64,000 nucleotides of DNA from Patiriisocius sp047731265. GTDB lineage: Bacteria; Bacteroidota; Bacteroidia; Flavobacteriales; Flavobacteriaceae. The notes beneath the pieces were generated by a model, which was given only the letters and a program-made list of their open reading frames with translations, did no database searches and was not told the DNA's origin. Numbering within the stretch: the stretch's first letter is position 1; each line of letters begins with the position of its first letter. The stretch covers positions 806,001 to 870,000 of the forward strand of contig NZ_CP159835.1 of NCBI RefSeq assembly GCF_047731265.1. Direction: 5' to 3'. Of this stretch, positions 46,870 through 56,315 are shown piece by piece. Both the position numbers and the translations under genes were made by a program.

Positions 46870-48042
46870 ATGAAATACGATTATATTATTACGGGTTCAG
46901 GCTGTGCAGGATTAAGCCTACTCTATAGAATTCTAAAAGATCCAGTTTTACAAACTAAAAAAGTCCTGGTACTAGATAAAGCCGAAAAAAAGACGAATGA
47001 CAGGACTTGGTGTTATTGGGAAAAAGGCAAAGGACTGTTTGAGCCAATAGTCACTCACGAATGGAAAGAGCTTGAGTTTTTAACTTCAGATCTAACGAAG
47101 AGATTCAAGTTGGAACATTATAGTTATAAAATGATTAAAGGCATCGATTTTTATAATCTTGTTTTAAACTTTAGCAAAGCGTTTGAAAACGTCACTTTTA
47201 AATATGAAAATGTGAGGCAAATTCAAATCGAAAATGATATTGCTTTTGTCGAGACTGAAAATGCTAAATACGCTGCCGAATATATTTTTAATTCTACGAA
47301 CCTTTTTAATCCTGAAATAAATACGCAGAATTCGCTCTTACAACATTTTGAGGGTTGGGTAATTAAAACAAATAAACCGTCTTTTAACACTGAAATTGGC
47401 ACGCTAATGGACTTTAGATTGCACCAAGAGCATGGTGCAACTTTTATGTACGTTCTTCCCACCACGGCAAGAGAGGCACTTGTAGAGTACACATTGTTTA
47501 GCGAAAAAGTGCTAGACAAGGAAAAATACAAAGTAGCATTAGAAAACTATATAAAAGACTATCTAAAAATTGAGGATTACGAAATTACACACAAAGAGTT
47601 TGGGATAATACCAATGTCTTTAGCGAACTTTTCCAGAAGTCCAAATTCTGAAAAAAGGATCATCAATATCGGAACCGCTGGCGGATTTACAAAAGCAAGT
47701 AGCGGTTATACTTTTCAGTTTATTCAAAAAAACACAAAGAAAATTGTAAACAATCTACGAAATGGAAATTTTCCAAATCCAAAAATTACTTTTCGAGACA
47801 AAATGTTCCAATGGTATGACCGAACTTTATTAGAAGTACTTATTTCTGAAAAGATGACAGGAAAAGAAATATTCTCAATGATGTTCAAAAAACTCTCGCC
47901 AGAGAAAATTTTAGCTTTTTTAGGTAATGAAAGTAGTTTTAAAGATGATATTAAAATAATGAATAGCTTACCGAAAACACCTTTCCTTATAGCTGGTCTT
48001 AAACAACTAATTAAGCCACAAACCAACGAACCCATCAAGTGA
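46870..48042 (+). CDS. crtY: Lycopene beta-cyclase (CrtY-type)
   Basis: CrtY closes beta-ionone rings at the ends of lycopene. The 390-residue flavoprotein has YDYIITGSGCAGLSLLYRIL at the N-terminus, NDRTWCYWEKGKG (the DRTWCYW-like motif), FMDFRLHQEHG-type LMDFRL, FMYVLPTTAREALVEYT with the catalytic-region Glu, and IGTAGGFTKASSGYTF. It lies among accessory genes, more than 20 kb from the CrtI-type desaturase, and appears intact with no carotenoid gene beside it. Confidence 0.88.
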   Translation: MKYDYIITGSGCAGLSLLYRILKDPVLQTKKVLVLDKAEKKTNDRTWCYWEKGKGLFEPIVTHEWKELEFLTSDLTKRFKLEHYSYKMIKGIDFYNLVLNFSKAFENVTFKYENVRQIQIENDIAFVETENAKYAAEYIFNSTNLFNPEINTQNSLLQHFEGWVIKTNKPSFNTEIGTLMDFRLHQEHGATFMYVLPTTAREALVEYTLFSEKVLDKEKYKVALENYIKDYLKIEDYEITHKEFGIIPMSLANFSRSPNSEKRIINIGTAGGFTKASSGYTFQFIQKNTKKIVNNLRNGNFPNPKITFRDKMFQWYDRTLLEVLISEKMTGKEIFSMMFKKLSPEKILAFLGNESSFKDDIKIMNSLPKTPFLIAGLKQLIKPQTNEPIK

Positions 48043-48300
48043 CAGAGAACTGAGCTAAAGAACAATTCTTATATTTATCAATTTAGGACATTAGTATTTT
48101 AGGCTCATAGATTTACTTTGTTTGAGCAGCTTATTCGAGACTGGTATCAGTGCGCCCTTTCTTGCAATTACCCATATTCATGATTCACTCATACACCTTT
48201 TTGAAAGCGCTATTATCCTTATAAACATTGAACGAAAATAGTCTTAGGTTCCTTAGCTTTCTAAGACATTAAAAACGCATTATAAAGGAATTTACTTTGT

Positions 48301-48312
48301 GGACAATTGTCC
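48301..48312. promoter_or_regulatory. Palindrome GGACAATTGTCC, candidate operator (site 3)
   Basis: A perfect 12-bp palindrome lies 58 bases before the ATG of the saccharopine-dehydrogenase-like pseudogene. Its core GACAATTGTC differs by one base from the boxes at 36539 and 42239. Confidence 0.45.
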
Positions 48313-48370
48313 TATCTCAATCGTCATTAGGGTTTTAATTTTGCTCAAGTTAATTTAAGAAACAAAAAAG

Positions 48371-49399
48371 ATGAGTAGTGCGATTTTAATTATTGACGGA
48401 ACTGGTTTGATAAGAAAAATCGTTCATAATATGCTTTCCAAAAGAGACCCACAGTCAAAAATCCTAATTATGACTTGATAAAAAGACTTAATTCCAAATC
48501 ATATCCAGTTAGATGTAAATGACTTAGAATCATTTGAATCATTTGAATCATTGAAAAATCATTCTATAAATGTAATTATCGTTTGCACAAAAGACACAAA
48601 TAATCACGTTTTGACTTATGCTGTAAAACATAAAATTGATTATATTAATATTACAAAACCTTCAAATGAATTATTAAAGGCTCGTGATAGCATCAAACAT
48701 AATTTAATCGAAAGTAAAATTGTGTTTAGTTCAGGGTGGATGGGTGGCATTGCACCATCATTACTTTATTCTACTGGTATATTGGCAAATGAAATACAAA
48801 GCGTCAAAATGATGATTTATTACTCTACTAAAGATAAAGCAGGCAGTAGTTCAGCCGATTTTATGGCTAATAATGTCAGTAACTTATTTGTCTTTTATCA
48901 AAATAATTTAGCTAAAAAAACTGAGCATTTTTTAGATGAAGAGGATATCATATTTCATTTTGATAATCAAAAAAGAAAAGTATCTGACTTTGATATTCCA
49001 GATTTATATATTTTTAATCAAATAGAACAAATTCCAAATGTATGAGCCAAAATGACATTTGATTCTAAAGTAGTTACCGCTATATTGCCCTTTATGCAAA
49101 AAATAGGATTTTTTAATATTTTAGGCTTTAGAGAAAAGAAATGGGTTTTTGGCGGTGGTGGAAATGGTGACATTTTATCCTTTGAAATTATATATTCTGA
49201 CGATACATCAAAAGAAAATAGAACCGTCTTGAAATGTGAAGAGGGGCAATCAGAACTTACCGCTTTTTCAACAGTGCTTCACGTTGAAAAAATGCTTGAA
49301 AATTCAAATCCAAACAGCATTCATTTTAGTCACCAGTTGCATGAACCCAAGAAATTTATTGATTCATTAACTTCAAATAAATCAATAACAATACACTAG
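48371..49399 (+). pseudogene. Saccharopine-dehydrogenase-like NAD(P)-binding protein, broken
   Basis: One frame runs through from ATG 48371 to 49399 but contains TGA-TAA at 48476-48481 and TGA at 49043. It encodes a Rossmann-like start (SAILIIDGTGLIRKIVHNML) and VNVIIVCTKD-type strands (INVIIVCTKDTNNHVLTYAV). IVFSSGWMGGIAPSLLYSTG, YYSTKDKAGSSSADFMANNV and KKWVFGGGGNGDILSFEIIY follow, as in saccharopine dehydrogenase-family oxidoreductases. The last TGA again sits where Trp is plausible (IPNV-stop-AKMTF). At about 343 codons the length is near that of the family. Confidence 0.7.
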
Positions 49400-50168
49400 T
49401 TTATGATGAAAAACATTTTAATCAGTCGTGGTCATCTAAACAAGGACAGTCTAAACTTTGTCTGTATATAAAACCGAAATAGCGTACTTTACCCCTGTTC
49501 TAAATTCCTTAAATCATCCTTTACCAATACTATAAAATTAGCCAGGCATGAATAAAGAAGTTGAACCTTTAGATAGGCTCAGGATAACTCTAGTGAACCA
49601 TTGATGAGCTGTCTAGAAGTAGCAGCCTCCAGTCAAAAGTTCGAGGGTGGAACGTAAAGAAAATGTCCATAGGATATTTTAGCGAACAAACCAGCTGTTC
49701 TGCGTGGCCTATACAGAGTGAAAATTAAGGTTAACAATAGCATTAATTAAAAAGATAACTTCTTTATTATTTGTGAGGCTTACATCCTTCAGATGGCAAG
49801 AGCTTTATTTGGGCTTATTTACAGAACTTGGGGAGCTGCTTATGAATTATAGGCCTGTGCAAGGCTAGCCTAAAAAAAAGATTCGCTACAAATCAAAGGG
49901 AAATATACAATCGAGAGACAGAATACCAAAGGTTTAAGTAAAGGCGAGCTCATTTGTAGTAATGTTGACGGTTTTGTAATGGACTTGGCGCAAGGGGATG
50001 CGCTAATTATATTTACAATTTGCCAACTTGCAAAAGGATGCGCTTATATTTGTAAATTAACAGACTCGTATGAAGGAAGACTTTCAAGCACGTTTCTGTG
50101 GGGGGCTTGGGGTGAATTTTCTCTTGTCTACTCGAATACATCACGTTAGCTACAATCTGAAAAAACTT
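49400..50168. other. Gene-poor spacer with an oxidoreductase relic
   Basis: At 49403-49471 the frame MMKNILISRGHLNKDSLNFV mirrors the start of the flavodoxin-fold oxidoreductase at 36602 (QVLIINGHPDKQSYNYALSE) and stops; it is a relic. Near 49988-50055 two related short blocks (GGGGATGCGCTAATTATATT and AAGGATGCGCTTATATTTGT) form an imperfect direct repeat. Nothing else is recognised. Confidence 0.45.
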
Positions 50169-50753
50169 ATGAATCATAAACCTTTATTAGATTACATAAA
50201 TAAATATATCAACTTAACTACTGAAGAAGAAGCTGTTTTGATTTCTAAAGTCGTTCTTAGAAGTTACCTTAAAGACCAATATATCTCACAACAAGGTGAT
50301 ATTTGCAAAAGCGTCAATTTTATTATTGCTGGATGTACAAAAACATTTTATATGGATGAAGAAGGACAAGAACATATTGTGATGTTCTCCATTGAAGATT
50401 GGTGGACCTCTGACTTAGGAAGTTTTATAACGCAAACTCCTGCCGACTTTAACGTTCAATGTATAGAGAGTACAAAGCTTATTCAGTTTTCCTACGATAA
50501 TCTTGAAGCGCTATATAAAGAGATTCCCAAACTCGAACGTCTTTTTAGAAAGATTGTAGAACGTGCTTTTGCGGCTTCACAAAAACGTATCATTAGAAAT
50601 TTTAGCCTTACTGCTAAAAAGCGTTATCAAAATTTTAAGAAATCCCACCCAGAAATTAATCAACGTGTTCCTCAATATATGATTGCTTCATATTTAGGGG
50701 TTACTAAAGAGTTTTTAAGTAAAATTAAAAGCCAAATCATACAAAATCAATAG
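50169..50753 (+). CDS. Crp/Fnr-family transcription regulator
   Basis: From the ATG at 50169 the protein has 194 residues; an upstream GTG/ATG extension is basic and unlike the family. The effector domain has LKDQYISQQGDICKSVNFII and GCTKTFYMDEEGQEHIVMFS. The DNA-binding domain has LTAKKRYQNFKKSHPEINQR, VPQYMIASYLGVTKEFLSKI. Residues for cAMP binding are not evident. It precedes SnoaL-like and YceI genes, its likely targets. It is a distant paralogue of the regulator at 35976. Confidence 0.9.
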   Translation: MNHKPLLDYINKYINLTTEEEAVLISKVVLRSYLKDQYISQQGDICKSVNFIIAGCTKTFYMDEEGQEHIVMFSIEDWWTSDLGSFITQTPADFNVQCIESTKLIQFSYDNLEALYKEIPKLERLFRKIVERAFAASQKRIIRNFSLTAKKRYQNFKKSHPEINQRVPQYMIASYLGVTKEFLSKIKSQIIQNQ

Positions 50754-50815
50754 ATGTTAATCTAGATTAACATCATTTCATAAGCTACATCATTTTTTAT
50801 ACATTTATTGTTTTA

Positions 50816-50825
50816 GACATTTGTA
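50816..50825. promoter_or_regulatory. Candidate operator box GACATTTGTA (site 4)
   Basis: This is a 9-of-10 match to the reverse complement of GACAAATGTC, 23 bases before the SnoaL-like ATG and directly after a Crp/Fnr gene. Confidence 0.35.
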
Positions 50826-50848
50826 CCATAATATTTAAAACAAAAAAG

Positions 50849-51202
50849 ATGAATACATTATTAGAAAAAATTAGCACAATTAATGACATGATACTTGAAG
50901 GAAAAGCTTTAGAAGCTTTTGATCAATTCTATCATGATGATATTGTAATGCAAGAAAATAACAATCCGGTTGTTGAAGGAAAAGCAGCAAATAGAAAACG
51001 GGAGGAAGATTTCTTTGGAGCCATTACAGAATTTAGAGGCGCTAAACCTTTAAAAGTAAGTGTTGGAGAAAACACAACTATGGTAGAGTGGCATTTTGAT
51101 TATACTCATAAAGATTGGGGTATTAGAAACTACACACAAGTTGCTGTGCAAGACTGGCAAGACGGAAAAATAATAAAAGAGAAATTTTACTACGGAGCAT
51201 AA
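50849..51202 (+). CDS. SnoaL-like/NTF2-fold protein
   Basis: The 117-residue protein matches the NTF2-like cone fold. The helix NTLLEKISTINDMILEGKAL EAFDQFYHDD is followed by VEGKAANRKREEDFFGAITE and a beta sheet with MVEWHFDYTHKDWGIRNYTQ. The YHDDIVMQEN segment is typical of SnoaL-like enzymes and binding proteins of unknown substrate. It is followed after 32 bases by a YceI gene and preceded by a Crp/Fnr regulator, suggesting one regulated unit. Confidence 0.8.
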   Translation: MNTLLEKISTINDMILEGKALEAFDQFYHDDIVMQENNNPVVEGKAANRKREEDFFGAITEFRGAKPLKVSVGENTTMVEWHFDYTHKDWGIRNYTQVAVQDWQDGKIIKEKFYYGA

Positions 51203-51234
51203 TTTAAAGTATCAACAATTTAAAAATAATAAAA

Positions 51235-51813
51235 ATGAAAAATTCAATTAAAAATATTGCTACACTAGTAATCGTAGCATTTATGACATTTTCTTTTGCA
51301 ACAGTAGAAGGAGATAAAAAAGATATTAAAGTAGATAACAGTAAGGTCGTTTGGAAAGGTTATAAAGTAACTGGCTCTCATGAAGGCGTTATTTCAATTA
51401 AATTTGGACACCTTAATTTTGACAAAGAAAAATTGACTGGAGGACTTTTTGAAATGGATATGTCAACCATCTCAGTTACCGATTTAGAAGGGGAATCCAA
51501 AGGACAATTAGAAGGCCATCTAAAATCTAATGATTTTTTTGGAGTTGAAAAATTTCCAACCGCAACATTGCTCTTTACTAAAGTAAAGTCACTTGGTAAA
51601 AATTCTTATGAAGTATCAGGAGACATCACTATTAAAGGGAAAACAGAAACTGTTTCATTTAATGTTTCCGTTTACGGCAGTAAGGCCAGTGTATCGTTAA
51701 AAATAGATAGAAGCAAATTCGATGTAAGATACGGCTCTACAAGTTTCTTTGATGGACTAAAAGATAAAGCAATTTATGATGAGTTTGATTTAGTTGCAGA
51801 TTTAGCGTTTTAA
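51235..51813 (+). CDS. YceI-family periplasmic protein
   Basis: The 192-residue protein has a signal peptide (about 1-22, FMTFSFA). A YceI lipocalin-like domain follows: DNSKVVWKGYKVTGSHEGVI, FEMDMSTISVTDL, LEGHLKSNDFFGVEKFPTAT, ISFNVSVYG-type VSFNVSVYG and IDRSKFDVRYGS. YceI proteins bind isoprenoid or other lipophilic molecules in the periplasm and are stress-linked in several bacteria. It is likely cotranscribed with the SnoaL-like gene, followed by a strong terminator. Confidence 0.92.
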   Translation: MKNSIKNIATLVIVAFMTFSFATVEGDKKDIKVDNSKVVWKGYKVTGSHEGVISIKFGHLNFDKEKLTGGLFEMDMSTISVTDLEGESKGQLEGHLKSNDFFGVEKFPTATLLFTKVKSLGKNSYEVSGDITIKGKTETVSFNVSVYGSKASVSLKIDRSKFDVRYGSTSFFDGLKDKAIYDEFDLVADLAF

Positions 51814-51899
51814 TAAAATTCCTTAATCACAGGAAGAATTCAATTCTATTGGTATTAGAAAAACTAATACCTAACAGCATATATAAAGACGGCACGATT

Positions 51900-51926
51900 A
51901 GCGCAAACCAAACGGTTTGCGCTTTT
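51900..51926 (+). terminator. Intrinsic terminator after the YceI gene
   Basis: A perfect 10-bp stem (AGCGCAAACC / GGTTTGCGCT) with a 4-base AAAC loop is followed by a T-run. Confidence 0.85.
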
Positions 51927-52026
51927 GTATTATCTTTACCCCATAGGAAATGTATCCTTAAATAAGCTTCTACTTCTTATATACAAACACGTTAGTCACA
52001 AACATAATCATAAATTCAACACATAT

Positions 52027-52122
52027 ATTATGATTTTAATTCAAGAAATAGCACCATACATGATGACTTCATATTTAGACGTTAGCGCAGAAACTATTAG
52101 AAAGAAAATTATACTTAAATGA
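52027..52122 (+). pseudogene. C-terminal fragment of a Crp/Fnr regulator
   Basis: The frame IAPYMMTSYLDVSAETIRKK matches the recognition-helix end of Crp/Fnr proteins (compare VPQYMIASYLGVTKEFLSKI at 50169-50753). Only about 30 residues remain. It overlaps the start of the next gene by four bases. Confidence 0.6.
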
Positions 52123-53270
52123 GCTATTTCTATGTCGCCTCTAGTGGGCTGATTCTTATTTTTATTTTCCTGATTCTTAGAAGAAAACGTAAAAGTAATG
52201 CAGATTATCTCTTAATAGGAATCAATGTTTTAATAGGGTGTTTTATGCTGGCTGATGTTTTCATTCAATGGAAACTAACTTCTGAAACTGTTGTGTTTCA
52301 AAATGTCATTCCGCTCCTCCTTTTTCCAACCTTTTTGGGTATTTATTACAATTTACCCATCACAATAGAAAAATTCATCGCGGCTGGTATTTACTCTTTT
52401 TTCCTGCCCTTGTTTTATTGATCCTGAGTCTATAGATCATTATGTACTATTAAAATATAACAATCAGTATCAGACCATTTCAATGCTCCAACTATTTGGT
52501 GTCAACTCATTTTCAAAGGATCTCAGCTCTTATTTATTGGAACACTCATCTTGCTGCTGAAAGCCTTAAATAAGTTTGATAAAAGACTCAAGGCAGCTTA
52601 TTCGGCTATTGAGACTGTAAATTTACGCTGGCTGAAACATTTCACATGGATCTATTTATCTTGGACCGTAATCACCTTCATCCTACTTCTAAGTCAAAAC
52701 TTAGGCTTTCTGCCCATAGAAATAAATCAAGTTTTCGGAATTGTATATGGTGTTTTGGTATGTTCAGTATTTTATTTGAACAATCAAGGAATTCAACACT
52801 ACGCCCTATCACAAGTGTATCCTTCAAAAGGAGATTTCTCAACAGCTATTATTGCTTTAGCGCCTGAAAAGCATAAAGCAAATAATGATTCAGATAATAC
52901 ACATCTGCTTAATGATAAGGAAAAAGCGCTAGAGACTGAAATAATTTCTCCTATTGAAAGAGAAAATCTTTATTTAGAACCTACAATTAATTTAGAGAGT
53001 TTAGCCTCACGACTTCGAAAGAGCAGGCATCAAATTTCAAAAATAATTAACGTAAAAGAAGATCGTTCTTTTTATGATTTAATTAATGGATATCGAGTAA
53101 AACATCTCCAAAAAATGCTTGACAATCCCAAAAAAAAACAGTTTACTATTCTTTCTTTAGGGCTTGAAAGTGGATTTAACTCGAAGGAGTCTTTAAACCG
53201 TATTTTCAATAACACCAAAGGATTAACCCCTAAACAACACCTAAACACGAAGTCTCAACCTATCCCATAG
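52119..53270 (+). pseudogene. Membrane-anchored AraC-family regulator, broken in the membrane region
   Basis: The first frame (to 52421) encodes three hydrophobic helices. Between 52421 and about 52530 the coding sequence jumps frames (LVLLILSL; then GSQLLFIGTLILLLKALNKF) and then stays open to 53270. The C-terminal AraC domain is complete: LYLEPTINLESLASRLRKSR, HQISKIINVKEDRSFYDLIN, FTILSLGLESGFNSKESLNR and the GLTPKQH end. Relatives are about 380 residues with a 7-TM-like sensor part. At least two lesions lie in the middle. Confidence 0.75.
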
Positions 53271-53394
53271 TGCTACAAATAAGTCTCACTTGATAGTGTG
53301 AGGCGACCAGTGATTGTTTTCAGAATAGATTTGCATCTAAATTAATTAGAAAACTTATTTGTACAAAAAACTTTAAATTTTTATTATTCGCCGA

Positions 53395-54025
53395 ATCAAT
53401 TGTACGCTAAACAGCAACTTTTGCTCAAGAATGGAAGACCGACAAAAAAATCAATGTTGTATTCGGCTTAACACAACCCTTACTTGTTGATGGATTCAAT
53501 ATTGAGGGGAATTACATACACAATCAATTTATTTTTGGATATTCTCATGGTGTATCATTAGATTTCTCTGGGAGTAGTGCTACGTCAGATATAGAAAGGC
53601 AAGGAGTCGCAGCGCATATGCCTTGGACAACGGGATTTGGTGTAGGTTATAGACTAAAGGAATGGCTTAATGTACGCGTTGAATCAAAATGGCATAGATT
53701 CGAATTCTATTATGATGGAGAAAGTAAAACTAGTGTCAATGAAATAGACTCCTTCAATACCTTTAGTTAAGGGGTTGTATTATATGGACAATTTCAGCCT
53801 TTTAAAAACAGTATTTCTTTTGTAAAAGGTATTGTAATTGCGCCAAGTATACGTTTTTGGCCTACAGTTTCCTCATCATTAGACGGTGATTCCTTCTCTT
53901 ATAATAATAAAAACACGGGTGCTATGGAAACACTTGAAGTACTAGATCCTGGTGTTGGACTCTCCCCTTTTCTTTTTAACATAAGTATCGGGTATTCTTT
54001 TGACCTTAAAAGGAAGAAAAAATAG
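53395..54025 (+). pseudogene. Outer-membrane beta-barrel-like secreted protein, broken
   Basis: After a damaged signal peptide (TATFAQEWKTDKKINVVFGL) the frame encodes alternating strands (QFIFGYSHGVSLDFSG, GFGVGYRLKEWLNVRVESKW). TAA at 53768 interrupts it, and it continues GVVLYGQFQPFKNSISFVKG, APSIRFWPTVSSSL, FLFNISIGYSFDLKRKKK, a typical barrel end. No start codon with an intact signal peptide is found. It follows the AraC pseudogene, possibly its former target. Confidence 0.65.
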
Positions 54026-54060
54026 GGGTAAGCATAATTTGGAATTATAAGAAATATTTT

Positions 54061-54099
54061 AACAGAGTCCTGCGTCGCGAATGCAACAAGGACTCTGTT
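54061..54099. terminator. Hairpin after the outer-membrane pseudogene
   Basis: AACAGAGTCC (54061-54070) and GGACTCTGTT (54090-54099) pair perfectly over 10 bp with a 19-base loop. A short T-stretch ends the stem; it is probably a terminator. Confidence 0.55.
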
Positions 54100-54911
54100 T
54101 TCGCGCTTCAAAACGCACCCCAAACCATCGCATAAATTCGTTAGTAAGAAAACCAATGTTTTTTTGGGGATGCTTCACTTTGGCTTTTAAAATTAAAAAA
54201 AAAGCAACTAAAAATAAATGCAATTGGCTAACATTATTTATAGCTGATGGCGGTTTATTCTGAAATTAAATAGCATAACAATTAATAAATCATTGCTAAA
54301 ATTAAATTTTACTACCTCTAAAAGGGAAAGTAACATCAGGTTAAACGTTGTCGTATAATTGGGCTTCCTAACAAAGAGAACGAGACATTTATAGCATCAG
54401 ATACTTCTTTTTTATTCGGACAAATTTTAGAAACAACTCGAAAACCATTGTATAAAATATAAAAAGAGTTGCCAGGGTATTAAGTCTTGCGTTGTATTTA
54501 ATTGACCACTTTCTTTGCCTTTTTTAAGATAATTATAAGATACCTTCTGAAAAGTGGATTAATAATTATTCCAACAGCCATAGAATACTCTTTAATAAAT
54601 GAAGCGTTGTCCGATGGTAAAACGAAACAAGTTTAGCAATTTCTTTAGGGAAATTTGATTTTGAATCATTTCAGCATTCGTAAAGAAAATAACTGATAGA
54701 TTTAAGTAATAAAAAAGACTGGCAATGGATTAAAAATTTGTTACTTATTATCAATTCACCAAAGTAAACACAACCGTTAAATTTTGCTTTAGTACTTAAA
54801 ACCCAAAACAAATCTCATACAAACATTTAAAACAAAACACTTCCAAAAAAACAAAAATAGTTAGTAACTAAAACCAACCATTTTTATAATTTATTCAGAA
54901 TTATTTAATTA
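54100..54911. other. Long gene-poor stretch
   Basis: No supported gene, RNA or repeat is seen in this AT-rich stretch of about 810 bases. Short frames exist but none has coding character or a recognisable motif; it may be heavily decayed sequence. Confidence 0.45.
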
Positions 54912-55160
54912 CTAAGCCAAAGCATTTTGTGGTGCCCAACTTGAACATAACATCTTTGAAGCTGCCTTTTGAGGGTTTGCACAAGATGATTTTTCGTATC
55001 TAGCGCAAGTTCCACAATTTGGATCATTTTTTAAAACTGCCTTCATTTCAAAGCTATCACAAGTATAACTTGTATCGACAGTTACACCGTGAACTTTACA
55101 TCTACTGTTAGATGTTATACTTTCACAATTCACACAGCTGTTTCCTATTCTGATAGACAT
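54912..55160 (-). CDS. Small cysteine-rich protein (82 aa), unknown
   Basis: The protein has eight Cys in a regular layout: IGNSCVNCESI, then single Cys in NSRCKVHGV and YTCDSFEMK, then DPNCGTCARY, SSCANPQKA and MLCSSWAPQ. The two halves look like a repeated C-x2-C...C...C unit, so it could bind two zinc ions or an iron-sulfur cluster, or contain disulfides. No signal peptide is present. I vaguely recall similar small proteins in other flavobacteria but no function. It is surrounded by gene-poor sequence yet intact, which argues for selection. Confidence 0.65.
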   Translation of the reverse strand: MSIRIGNSCVNCESITSNSRCKVHGVTVDTSYTCDSFEMKAVLKNDPNCGTCARYEKSSCANPQKAASKMLCSSWAPQNALA

Positions 55161-55215
55161 AATTTTATTTTTTTAATTATTATTATTTAAATGTAAATGT
55201 TTTGGTCTTTAGAAC

Positions 55216-55250
55216 AAATACAAATAACTAGTTACGAGCTATTTGTATTT
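55216..55250. repeat. Inverted repeat upstream of the cysteine-rich gene
   Basis: AAATACAAATA (55216-55226) and TATTTGTATTT (55240-55250) are perfect 11-bp arms with a 13-base spacer, about 55 bases upstream of the minus-strand start. It could be an operator; there is no T-run. Confidence 0.5.
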
Positions 55251-55371
55251 AGACTGTCTTAAAATAGCACAAAACACTTAATCATAAGTACTCAATTATT
55301 AATACGTTACATTACAATAAATTATATTTCAAGTAGCCATCTCCTATACTCACATAAGCAAAGATCAGCGG

Positions 55372-55674
55372 TTGTTGATAAACATATTTCCAAGCTTGAT
55401 GCTCGGTGAGCAGTCTTCCTTTGAATTTAGCGGTCTCGTAATTTATACACCTAAAATTAATAAAAAATGGTCCTCCTTTAGTTTGCCTCTATTTACCACC
55501 AACTTAACTATTGGTGATTATTCTCACAGATACAGTACCCAACAGCTGCAGTTAGGTCTGGATTATAAACAGGCCTTCCAATTCGGGTTGGGAATTGACC
55601 TTACCTTTGCGAGCGAAAATGAAGAGTATTCCTTCTCCCTAAATATTGGCTTTTTTGTTCGGATAACACCATAA
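55372..55674 (+). pseudogene. C-terminal fragment of an outer-membrane-like protein
   Basis: The 100-residue frame has strand-like alternation (SFEFSGLVIYTPKINKKWSS, QQLQLGLDYKQAFQFGLGID) and ends FSLNIGFFVRITP, a typical barrel terminus. No signal peptide or start fits, so it is likely the tail of a lost gene. The family is not recognised. Confidence 0.4.
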
Positions 55675-55921
55675 GATTATTCGATCACGTATTTCCACTT
55701 GTGGTCTACATTCAATTTCGTAGCCGAATCACATTGATTTGGTTTCTGAGGAATTTCTAAAACGGAGTATTATCAGTACAAAATTAAAATTAGACCATTA
55801 ATAATAAAATAAATGCCCGCGTTCAACACAAGGCTAATTAATTGCTGACTCCACATGTTCTCCAAAACAATATAGAATAGATGAATAAGGGCATCTTTAA
55901 TGTGATAAAAGCAAGGTACGA

Positions 55922-56107
55922 GTGAATAAAACCAATGGTAAAAACTATAAAAGGTATTTTAAAAGGTCTCTTCTATCTCGACCAGACCATTTAAAAGAAG
56001 TGCTCACCAAAAGAGCAGCAAAAAATGCAATCAAATTGTACAACGAAATAAGATTATATTTATCTTTAGGTTATGGAGCAGCAAATATAAGTTTAAAACC
56101 AATTTAA
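55922..56107 (+). pseudogene. C-terminal fragment of an IS3-type transposase
   Basis: The frame ends with RAAKNAIKLYNEIRLYLSLG, the usual end of the IS3-family integrase core ('A...AI..YN..R.H.SL....P'). The DDE core is absent. It marks an old insertion just before the mmuM-like gene. Confidence 0.55.
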
Positions 56108-56315
56108 CCTGTAGCCGCATTTCAGGACAAGAAATTTGAACGGAATAGTTAAACAGGATGCGGTCAAGTGTATGAGCTGATTAAAAAACTAAATGTAAAA
56201 AATTATTCTTGAACCGAAAAAAGTCCTTGAATGTTCGGGATCTTATTATCGTTTTATTTTTAAGACCCAAACGGAACTCCGTTAGAGATTTATTTACAAT
56301 AACTGAATTAATCAA

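Noticed and set aside
49550..49700. GC-richer stretch that looked like a structured RNA or IS end
   Set aside because: No convincing stem or transposase homology could be built by eye.
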